Assembly: GCF_001975825.1 (NCBI RefSeq)
Contig: NZ_MTKN01000007.1
Coordinates: forward strand, 11,931 to 75,930
Reading direction: 5' to 3'
Source of the DNA: [Flexibacter] sp. ATCC 35208
Lineage (GTDB): Bacteria > Bacteroidota > Bacteroidia > Chitinophagales > Chitinophagaceae
DNA length: 64,000 nucleotides
Positions 17,492-24,889 of the stretch are shown here, piece by piece; positions within the stretch are counted from its first letter, which is position 1, and each line of letters starts with the position of its first letter. The notes under the pieces were generated by a model that had not been told where the DNA came from, made no database searches, and saw only the letters and a list, made by a program, of their open reading frames with translations. The position numbers were made by a program, and so were the translations under genes.

Positions 17492-18505
17492 TTAAGCGGT
17501 TTGTAAATCCTTCCGGGTCAGTTTCGCCAGCGCTACTGTCATTTCAGCTAAGCGATTAGAGATTCCCACTTCATTATCATACCACGCTACAACTTTCACC
17601 AGATTACCAATACTGCGGGTCAGCGTACCATCCATGATGGAGGAATGCGTATTCCCTAAGATATCAGCAGACACCAAGGGTTCTTCTGTATATTCCAGCA
17701 CACCTTTGAGACTGGTGTCTGCATAGGATTTGAAGAGATCATTGATCTCCTGTGCAGTAGCAGGTTTGATCAGGTTCACAGACAACTCTGCAATGGAGCC
17801 ATCTATAACAGGTACCCGATAAGAGAACCCATCCAGTTTACCTTTCAGACCAGGCAATACATCACCGATCGCTTTGGCAGCACCTGTGGTAGTAGGAATG
17901 ATGGATTGGGTAGCGGCACGGGCTCTTCTAAAGTCTTTGTGCGGGCCATCCTGCAACATCTGGTCCATCGTGAACGCGTGGATGGTGCTCATGAAACCGG
18001 AGGTAATACCGTATTCTTTTTCCAGGATATATAATAATGGCGCGATACAGTTGGTAGTACAGGAGGCGGTGGAGAGGATCTGATCGTCTTTGTCTATGAT
18101 ATCGTCATTCACGCCAACGACTACTGTTTTTACACCACCCGTAGCAGGTGCAGTGATCAGTACTTTAGCTGCACCGGCTGTAATGTGTGCCTGTGCTGCT
18201 TCTTTTTGGGTAAAGCGGCCAGTGGATTCGATGACTACATCTACCTGCAGCTCGCCCCATGGCAATTTTTGCGGATCTCTTTCACTGAGGAAAAGGATCT
18301 CCTGATCGTTTACGATTATTTTATCATCATGCTGTACGATAGTGCCGGGGAATTTTCCATGCGAAGTATCGTACCTGAGGAGATGCGCCAGTAGTTTTAC
18401 ATCTGTGAGGTCGTTGACAGCCACTATCTGAACATCATTTTTATCCTGTAATGCTCTTAAGGTCATTCTGCCTATTCTGCCGAAACCATTGATGGCTACT
18501 CTCAT
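17492..18505 (-). CDS. gap: Type I glyceraldehyde-3-phosphate dehydrogenase
   Basis: Glycolytic GAPDH, 337 aa, standard length, cytoplasmic. It oxidises glyceraldehyde-3-phosphate to 1,3-bisphosphoglycerate. The NAD-binding start is VAINGFGRIGRMTLRAL, the catalytic motif STASCTTNC carries nucleophile Cys149, and the catalytic His lies in STIHAFTMDQ. The segment ARAATQSIIPTTTGAAKAIG and the ending VAWYDNEVGISNR are conserved. It lies 83 bp downstream of the GlxA-like regulator gene on the same strand, with an inverted repeat between them (18538-18556). Whether it is the housekeeping or an alternative GAPDH cannot be told from this window. Confidence 0.95.
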   Translation of the reverse strand: MRVAINGFGRIGRMTLRALQDKNDVQIVAVNDLTDVKLLAHLLRYDTSHGKFPGTIVQHDDKIIVNDQEILFLSERDPQKLPWGELQVDVVIESTGRFTQKEAAQAHITAGAAKVLITAPATGGVKTVVVGVNDDIIDKDDQILSTASCTTNCIAPLLYILEKEYGITSGFMSTIHAFTMDQMLQDGPHKDFRRARAATQSIIPTTTGAAKAIGDVLPGLKGKLDGFSYRVPVIDGSIAELSVNLIKPATAQEINDLFKSYADTSLKGVLEYTEEPLVSADILGNTHSSIMDGTLTRSIGNLVKVVAWYDNEVGISNRLAEMTVALAKLTRKDLQTA

Positions 18506-18537
18506 AACTTAAATTTTAAAGTGATAAATGTCCACCT

Positions 18538-18556
18538 CATCACATAAGATGTGATG
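18538..18556. promoter_or_regulatory. Inverted repeat upstream of GAPDH gene
   Basis: CATCACAT and ATGTGATG flank a 3-nt spacer (AAG) in perfect symmetry, 33 bp upstream of the GAPDH start. There is no T-run, so it looks more like a protein-binding site than a terminator. The half-site orientation (TCACA...TGTGA) is opposite to a CRP site. Confidence 0.4.
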
Positions 18557-18588
18557 CAGTAGTTATTTTAAAAAATTTCATTTTGCTT

Positions 18589-19581
18589 TTAGTCAGCGAA
18601 AGAGGTGCGGAAAGTGCGCCGGTAGTCGCTGGGGGTGACATTCATATGTCGCAGAAACACTCTTCTCATTGAGACCACACCTCCCAGCCCACATCTGGCG
18701 GCGATCTGCTCCATGCTGTAATCGCTGTCTTCCAGGTATTTTCTGGCTATTTCCACACGCAACTTTTCTACGAATTTGGCAGGTGTCATACCTGTTTCGC
18801 GGGTAAAGACGCGGGTGAAGTTGCGGAGACTCATGTTCAGGTGGTTTGCCAGTTCTTCCACGCCGAGTTCTTTGTCAAGGTGCTCCAGCATCCAGGGGCG
18901 CAATTTTCCGGCGAGGGAGTTAGCTACGCTATGGAGTTGGAGGAGGTTGGCAAACTGAGACTGAAAGCCGGGGCGTTTCAGGTACAATACCAGTTTGCGG
19001 GCAACCTGTATGGCGACTTCCCGGCCATAGTCTTCTTCGACGAGGGCCATGGAGAGGTCTACGCCGGAGGAAACACCACCAGAGGTATAGACATTGCCAT
19101 CTTTGGTATAGAATGGGTTGGTGTCTACATGGATGGTGGGGTATTTTTCCTGGAAGGATCGGCTGTGTTCCCAGTGAGTGGTGGCATTTTTGCCTTCGAG
19201 TATGCCAGCTTCGGCGAGGGCGTAGGTGCCGACACAGATGGAGCCAATGCGACGGAGGCGTGGGTAGTTGTTTTTAATCCAGTTAATGAGCCTGCGGTCT
19301 CCTGATTGGAGGAAAGCCATGGGAAAACCGGCTACGATAAGGGTATCGATGGGTCGGGTGATTTCCGCAAGGGTGACGGGGCAGGTCATGGTGATGCCAC
19401 TTTTGCTGACAACGGTTTTTTCATCTCCATAGGCAGCGAGCAGGATTTCGTAGCCGGTGCCTTCGGTGCCGAGTCCTTCGTGGAGGATGCTGTCGGCAGC
19501 GGCAAAGACGTCGCAGGGGGCTGCGACATCGAGCATGTAGGTACCGGGCATAGGTACGATGACTACTAGTTTTTTTGCCAT
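18589..19581 (-). CDS. GlxA-like AraC-family regulator with DJ-1/PfpI domain
   Basis: Transcriptional regulator of 330 aa from the ATG at 19581 (MAKKLVVIVPMPGTYMLDVA). A longer frame opens 25 codons upstream but adds a sequence without family likeness. Residues ~4-175 are a DJ-1/PfpI-type domain (class I glutamine amidotransferase-like) with the nucleophile-elbow-like Cys in IGSICVGTYALAEAGIL. Residues ~225-325 are the AraC/XylS double helix-turn-helix (LGVEELANHLNMSLRNFTRV, YSMEQIAARCGLGGVVSMRR). The family includes GlxA/FtrA-type regulators; the ligand is unknown. It is in tandem with GAPDH. Confidence 0.88.
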   Translation of the reverse strand: MAKKLVVIVPMPGTYMLDVAAPCDVFAAADSILHEGLGTEGTGYEILLAAYGDEKTVVSKSGITMTCPVTLAEITRPIDTLIVAGFPMAFLQSGDRRLINWIKNNYPRLRRIGSICVGTYALAEAGILEGKNATTHWEHSRSFQEKYPTIHVDTNPFYTKDGNVYTSGGVSSGVDLSMALVEEDYGREVAIQVARKLVLYLKRPGFQSQFANLLQLHSVANSLAGKLRPWMLEHLDKELGVEELANHLNMSLRNFTRVFTRETGMTPAKFVEKLRVEIARKYLEDSDYSMEQIAARCGLGGVVSMRRVFLRHMNVTPSDYRRTFRTSFAD

Positions 19582-19850
19582 GGAGGTGAATTGTGATATA
19601 AAGGTAAGGGGTTTTGATGGTGGCGGGAAGGTCATAAATGATACAATTCCGGCCAAAGAGGGTTTTAAGGCGCCCGTTACTATCTAATTGAAAATCAATA
19701 CCATTAAATATTACCCTGTTCGCTTTCGAAACGTATCATGTACTGAAAACGGACAGTTTACATATTTTAATATATATATATTACTGATAAGACTCTTCTA
19801 AAAGTATGGCATTTGTTTCGTGCTGCAAGGTTAACCGCTAAAACGATCAT

Positions 19851-22208
19851 ATGTTCAAAAGTATCTTTACTATTGCCTGGCGCAATCTTCGCAAAGACCC
19901 CCTGTTTACACTACTCAACCTGTTGGGGCTTTCTACGGGCTTAGCCTGCGCGCTCCTGATCTTTTTATGGATCAGAGATGAAAAACAGATCAATCATTTT
20001 AATACGAAAGATGATCGCCTTTACCAGGTGCTCATCAACAATAATGATCATGGCCAGATAACCACACTGAGTCAGACACAGGGACTGCTGGCGCAATCTT
20101 TAAAAAACGAAGTATCGGGTATTGAATCTGCCACTTCTGTACTCCCCGCCTCCTGGTTTCAGAATGCCGGTGTATTGAGCTATGGAGAAGATCATCTCAA
20201 AGCCGGCGGACAATTCATCAGCAAAGATTTCTTCAATGTATTTACCTGCAAAATTCTGTATGGAAATGCACTTGCTGATAAACAAAGTATCCTGATTTCG
20301 GATAGAATGGCGCAAAAGTTATTTCCAAAAGAGCAGGATGCCATTGGAAAATCTATCCATTGGGAACAGGGTGACTTTAGCGGTGATTATGGCATTACAG
20401 GCGTGTTTCAGGCCCCGCCAGCCAATGCGACGGAACAGTATGACCTGCTACTTGATTACGATCTCTTACTCGAAAAAAGAAAGGAATTAACGCAGTGGTC
20501 CAACTTCGATCCCAATACTTTTATCATCGTTAGTAAAGATGCAGATGTTGCGGCATTGCAAACCCGCATCAAAGACTTTGTTAAAACAAAAGACAAAGAA
20601 AGCAATGCATCTTTACTACTCACAAAGTACGCCGACTATTATCTCTATAGCAAATATGAAAATGGTAAACAAAGCGGTGGCAGAATTGCCTATGTACAAC
20701 TCTTCTCTATCATTGCACTGTTTATCCTGATCATTGCCTGCATCAACTTCATGAACCTCAGTACAGCAAAAGCTGCCACCAGGGTGAAAGAAGTAGGTGT
20801 AAAAAAAGTAATTGGCGCCGGCAGGGGCCTGCTCATTTTACAATACCTGAGTGAAAGTATCTTACTCTCCCTGCTGGCCTTATTCATTGCCATTGTATTG
20901 ATCTTCCTGCTATTGCCTATGTTCAATCACATCACAGGCAAGCAATTGCAGATCTGGCCAAGTACTTCTCTGGTCTTTTCATTTTTAGGTATTACCCTAT
21001 TGACAGGACTGGTAGCGGGCAGTTACCCTGCATTGTATTTATCCGGTTTTAAACCAGCTGTGGCATTGAAAGGAAAACTCCGTACCGCTTTTGGGGAAGT
21101 ACTGACACGCAAGGGATTGGTGGTATTCCAGTTTGTTTTGTCCGTGAGCTTCATCATTGCTGTTCTCATTATTTACAGGCAGATGGCGTATATCCAAAAT
21201 AGGAACCTTGGTTATAACAGGTCACATCTCGTACATTTCGAAGTACCTACCGAACATATTGAAAACATGGTCACCTTCCTTGAACTGGTCAAAACCCAAC
21301 CGGGGGTACAGGACGCATCCAGCTATTACCATGACTTCACCGGCAATCATGGAGGCATGGGTGGCATGACATGGCCGGGAAAAACAGATAACACGGATGT
21401 AAATTTCAGCAACCTCGAGGTAGGATATGGTTATCCCGAAGTAATGGGAGTACAACTAAAAGCAGGCAGGTATTTTTCTAAAGACAGCCGTGCTAACAAT
21501 GAGATTATTTTCAATGAAACTGCTATCCGTGATATGGGAATCAAAGACCCTATCGGCAAAACGGTTCGCTTTTGGGACATGGAAAAAGTGATCATTGGCA
21601 TCGCAAAAGATTTCAACTACGAATCATTGTATCAACCTGTCAAACCTGCATTTTTTCAAAGTTATCCGGTAATGCCTAACTTCGTTGTAAAGATCGCACC
21701 GGGCAGAGATGAAGCGACCATCAGTCGGCTCAAAAAACTGTATGAACAACAATTTCAGGGACTTACTTTCGATTACAAATATTTAGATGAAGACTATCAG
21801 GCACTGTACGCATCCGAAAAAAGGGTGAGTGATCTATCCCGTTATTTTGGAGGACTGACGATCCTGATATCCTGCCTGGGATTGTTTGGCCTCGCGGCTT
21901 TCACGGCACAAAGAAGACAAAAAGAAATTGGTATCCGCAAAGCCATCGGTGCTTCTGCCGGGAATATCGTTACATTGTTATCAGCAGATTATCTGAAACT
22001 CATTGGTATTGCTATCATCATAGCTTTTCCACTCGCAGGCTGGATGATGTTACAATGGTTACAGACCTTTGCCTATCGTATTCATGTAGGTGCAGATGTT
22101 TATTGCATAGCAGGTATAGCGACCTTATTGATTACATTCACGACCATCAGTTATCAAAGTATAAAGGCTGCACTGACCAACCCGGTAAAGAGCCTGCAAA
22201 CTGAATAA
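19851..22208 (+). CDS. ABC transporter permease, FtsX/MacB type (first of two)
   Basis: Inner-membrane permease of 785 aa. One N-terminal transmembrane helix (~21-42, LLNLLGLSTGLACALLIFLW) is followed by a MacB-type periplasmic domain (~50-240), an FtsX block (~280-410, containing FIASIIALFILIIACINFMN-like hydrophobics and the motif RVKEVGVKKVIGAGRG), another helix near 425, a second periplasmic domain (~445-650) and a final FtsX block (~665-780, QKEIGIRKAIGASAGN). No ATP-binding subunit is adjacent. Such stand-alone permeases are common in Bacteroidota and are often tied to export of antimicrobials or signals; the substrate here is unknown. It ends 3 bp before its paralogue. Confidence 0.9.
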   Translation: MFKSIFTIAWRNLRKDPLFTLLNLLGLSTGLACALLIFLWIRDEKQINHFNTKDDRLYQVLINNNDHGQITTLSQTQGLLAQSLKNEVSGIESATSVLPASWFQNAGVLSYGEDHLKAGGQFISKDFFNVFTCKILYGNALADKQSILISDRMAQKLFPKEQDAIGKSIHWEQGDFSGDYGITGVFQAPPANATEQYDLLLDYDLLLEKRKELTQWSNFDPNTFIIVSKDADVAALQTRIKDFVKTKDKESNASLLLTKYADYYLYSKYENGKQSGGRIAYVQLFSIIALFILIIACINFMNLSTAKAATRVKEVGVKKVIGAGRGLLILQYLSESILLSLLALFIAIVLIFLLLPMFNHITGKQLQIWPSTSLVFSFLGITLLTGLVAGSYPALYLSGFKPAVALKGKLRTAFGEVLTRKGLVVFQFVLSVSFIIAVLIIYRQMAYIQNRNLGYNRSHLVHFEVPTEHIENMVTFLELVKTQPGVQDASSYYHDFTGNHGGMGGMTWPGKTDNTDVNFSNLEVGYGYPEVMGVQLKAGRYFSKDSRANNEIIFNETAIRDMGIKDPIGKTVRFWDMEKVIIGIAKDFNYESLYQPVKPAFFQSYPVMPNFVVKIAPGRDEATISRLKKLYEQQFQGLTFDYKYLDEDYQALYASEKRVSDLSRYFGGLTILISCLGLFGLAAFTAQRRQKEIGIRKAIGASAGNIVTLLSADYLKLIGIAIIIAFPLAGWMMLQWLQTFAYRIHVGADVYCIAGIATLLITFTTISYQSIKAALTNPVKSLQTE

Positions 22209-22211
22209 ACT

Positions 22212-24506
22212 ATGTTTAAAATGAACCTGCGCCGGCTGATGCACGACCGGCAATCAACCATCCTCAACCTCATTGGTCTCTCTACGGGGCTAGCCTGTGC
22301 ATTGCTGATATGGTTATGGGTACATGACGAATTGCAAACGGATCGCTTCCATGCCAAGGGTGACCGGATCTACCAGGTGATGGTCACACAGCAGCAGGGA
22401 AACCTGAAGAATACCAATAGTGGTACTTCAGGGGGATTAGGTCAGGAACTGACACGTACTATTCCGGGTGTTGAACAATCCGTGACCATGGCTCCTCAAA
22501 TATGGTTTGAGCCTTTTAGTCTCAGTATTGGGAATAATACACTCAGTGCTACAGGAAATTTTGTATCGAAAAATTTCTTCTCTGTTTTCTCTTTTGATTT
22601 ATTAGAAGGAAATAAAAATACCGTGCTTACTGATAAGCATTCAGTGGTGATTTCAAAATCACTGGCACTGCGGTTATTCCATACTACTGAAAATGTAGTT
22701 GGTAAAACACTGACCTGGAAACTATTTGACTTTACGCACCCCGCCATCATCACCGGGGTGTATAATGACATGCCTGCAAATAGTACTATCCGGATGGATT
22801 TTGTTTTAAACTTTGGTGCTTGGGTAGACCAGATACCCGTATCTGGTGAGCTGGGAAACGGAACAGGTCCATTCGAAACATATGTTTTATTGAAACAGGG
22901 TGCCGATGTGCAGGCGGCGATGGGTAAATGGCCGTTTAAAACAGCACTCTCACTTCGCAAATTTACAGACAGATATTTACAGGAAGGCAGCAAAATGGCT
23001 TATGTACGTATGTTTAGCCTGATTGCTATTTTCATTTTAATCATCGCATGTATCAATTTTATGAACCTGAGCACGGCCAATGCCGCTGGCAGGATGAAGG
23101 AAGTGGGTATCAGGAAAGCCATCGGTGCTTCCAGAGCAAGACTGATCAGGCAGTTTCTCGGAGAGTCTTTGCTGCTTAGTTGTATGGCATTGCTATTGGC
23201 GCTTGGCATTGTGCTTCTTCTAATGCCTGCTTTTAATACGATTACCGGGAAGCAACTGTCTTTAAAATTAGACTATGTGGTGGTGGCGATCCCCCTGATC
23301 ACGGGCCTTTTAGCAGGTAGTTATCCTGCATTTTATCTCACTGGTTTTCATCCTGTCGTTACTTTGAAGGGGAAATTTTTACAGACTTCCGGCAATGCAT
23401 GGGCCAGAAAAGGATTGGTGATCTTTCAGTTTGTAATATCCGTCGTGTTTATCATTGCTGTATTGGTCATCTATCAGCAGATAAAATTTATTCAACAAAA
23501 AAGCCTTGGTTTTAATAGAGAAAATGTCATTTATTTCCAGGCCGATGGTCCTGCAATGGAGCGTAAAGATGCAATGATAGCCGGCATTAAGCAAATACCG
23601 GGAGTAGTGAATGCTTCCAGTATGATGCGCAATATCATCATGCCAGCGGGTATACCTGAGTCGCATATAGAGTGGGATGGTAAAAACAAAGATCAACAGA
23701 TCCGGTTCACTCAGATGCTTGTCAATTATGACCTGCCAGAAACCCTGGGTATGACATTGCTAAAAGGCCGTTCTTTCAGCCGGGATTTCAGTACTGACCA
23801 GCAAGGTGTGGTGCTGAATGAAACGGCGGTGAAAGCCATGGAGCTCAAGGATCCCATTGGGAAGACGATTTATACAGAGAATGTGCCGGTACAGATTATT
23901 GGGGTCGTGAAGGACTTCCATTTCAATTCACTGCACGATGCTATTCAACCCTATATCTTCAGACTCTGGCCGGAATATGCCATCATCACCATGGTGCGTG
24001 TACACGATGTACAAACGATTGATCGCATTGCTGCTTATTATAAGCAGTTCAATCCAGGATATACTTTCAATTACAAATTTCTGGATGATGCCGTGCAGGC
24101 GCAATATAAATCAGAGCAGGTGATTGGTAGTCTATCCCGCTATTTTGCAGGATTGGCGATATTGATTTCCTGTTTAGGATTATTTGGACTGGTTGCATTT
24201 ACTGCTGAGAAAAGAAAGAAGGAGATTAGTATCAGGAAGGTATTGGGCGCTTCTGTGAAGCAACTGGCGTTATTGTTATCCGGCGATTTTTTACAACTGG
24301 TGATGATCGCCATTGTGATTGCGTTTCCGCTGGCTGCATGGATGATGGAAAAGTGGTTGCAGGGATTTGCTTATCGCATTCACCTGCAACCCGGTATGTT
24401 TGTGCTGGCGGCAGTCGCTACTTTGCTTATTACCGTCTGTACAGTTAGTTTTCAATCTTTGAAGGCCGCGTTTTCAAATCCCGTGAAGGCTTTGAGTGCC
24501 GAGTAG
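22212..24506 (+). CDS. ABC transporter permease, FtsX/MacB type (second of two)
   Basis: Paralogue of the preceding gene, 764 aa, starting 3 bp after its stop and therefore co-transcribed. It has the same order: N-terminal helix (STILNLIGLSTGLACALLIW), MacB-like periplasmic domain, FtsX block with RMKEVGIRKAIGASRARLIR, second periplasmic domain, and C-terminal FtsX block with KKEISIRKVLGASVKQLALL. It lacks about eight residues at the N-terminus compared with its partner. The pair probably forms a heterodimer that recruits an ATPase encoded elsewhere (inference). Transcription should stop at the hairpin at 24587. Confidence 0.9.
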   Translation: MFKMNLRRLMHDRQSTILNLIGLSTGLACALLIWLWVHDELQTDRFHAKGDRIYQVMVTQQQGNLKNTNSGTSGGLGQELTRTIPGVEQSVTMAPQIWFEPFSLSIGNNTLSATGNFVSKNFFSVFSFDLLEGNKNTVLTDKHSVVISKSLALRLFHTTENVVGKTLTWKLFDFTHPAIITGVYNDMPANSTIRMDFVLNFGAWVDQIPVSGELGNGTGPFETYVLLKQGADVQAAMGKWPFKTALSLRKFTDRYLQEGSKMAYVRMFSLIAIFILIIACINFMNLSTANAAGRMKEVGIRKAIGASRARLIRQFLGESLLLSCMALLLALGIVLLLMPAFNTITGKQLSLKLDYVVVAIPLITGLLAGSYPAFYLTGFHPVVTLKGKFLQTSGNAWARKGLVIFQFVISVVFIIAVLVIYQQIKFIQQKSLGFNRENVIYFQADGPAMERKDAMIAGIKQIPGVVNASSMMRNIIMPAGIPESHIEWDGKNKDQQIRFTQMLVNYDLPETLGMTLLKGRSFSRDFSTDQQGVVLNETAVKAMELKDPIGKTIYTENVPVQIIGVVKDFHFNSLHDAIQPYIFRLWPEYAIITMVRVHDVQTIDRIAAYYKQFNPGYTFNYKFLDDAVQAQYKSEQVIGSLSRYFAGLAILISCLGLFGLVAFTAEKRKKEISIRKVLGASVKQLALLLSGDFLQLVMIAIVIAFPLAAWMMEKWLQGFAYRIHLQPGMFVLAAVATLLITVCTVSFQSLKAAFSNPVKALSAE

Positions 24507-24586
24507 TGTCTGGTGGGGTGTTGACATGCAGGAGGGGGTGTTTACGCAATCGGGGGGAAATAGAATTGAGTTTGATTTTCATAAAT
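24507..24586. other. Spacer between permease gene and terminator
   Basis: The 383 bp between the two convergent genes (24507-24889) hold a short spacer, the terminator at 24587-24625 and the 11-bp tandem array at 24634-24886. I see nothing else in the spacer. Reading frames that cross this region are artefacts of the stop-free repeat. Confidence 0.6.
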
Positions 24587-24625
24587 GAAAAAATCGCTTT
24601 CACCTTTGGTAAAAGCGATTTTTTC
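24587..24625. terminator. Bidirectional rho-independent terminator
   Basis: A 14-bp perfect stem (24587-24600 with 24612-24625) carries an A-tract on the left and a T-tract on the right. A small inner ACC/GGT extension closes a TTT loop. It lies between the permease stop (24506) and the convergent GH95 stop (24890), so it can end both transcripts. Confidence 0.85.
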
Positions 24626-24633
24626 CGGGTGCG

Positions 24634-24886
24634 TCGAAGAGCAATCGAAGAACGATCGAAGAGCGATCGAAGAGCAATCGAAGAGCAATCGAAGAGCGAT
24701 CGAAGAGCAATCGAAGAGCGATCGAAGAGCAATCGAAGAGCAATCGAAGAGCAATCGAAGAGCAATCGAAGAGCAATCGAAGAACGATCGAACACCAATC
24801 GAAGAAGCATCGAAGAACAGTCGAAGAGCAGTCGAACAACAGTCGAAGAACGATCGAACAACGATCGAACAACAGTCGAAGAAACC
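24634..24886. repeat. 23-unit, 11-bp tandem array
   Basis: Twenty-three consecutive 11-bp units starting TCGAA run without a single insertion or deletion; the commonest unit is TCGAAGAGCAA, with GAGCGA as the main variant. Units 1-13 are nearly uniform and units 14-23 are more diverged (GAACGA, CACCAA, CAACAG). The unit has no stop codon in any of the six frames, so long false reading frames appear on both strands. The array ends 4 bp before the GH95 stop codon. Confidence 0.97.
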
Positions 24887-24889
24887 TTG

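Noticed and set aside
19582..19656. 25-codon N-terminal extension of the GlxA-like regulator
   Set aside because: The family homology begins at the ATG at 19581.
24634..24886. CRISPR array
   Set aside because: Units are only 11 bp, directly abutting, with no spacers and no cas genes nearby.
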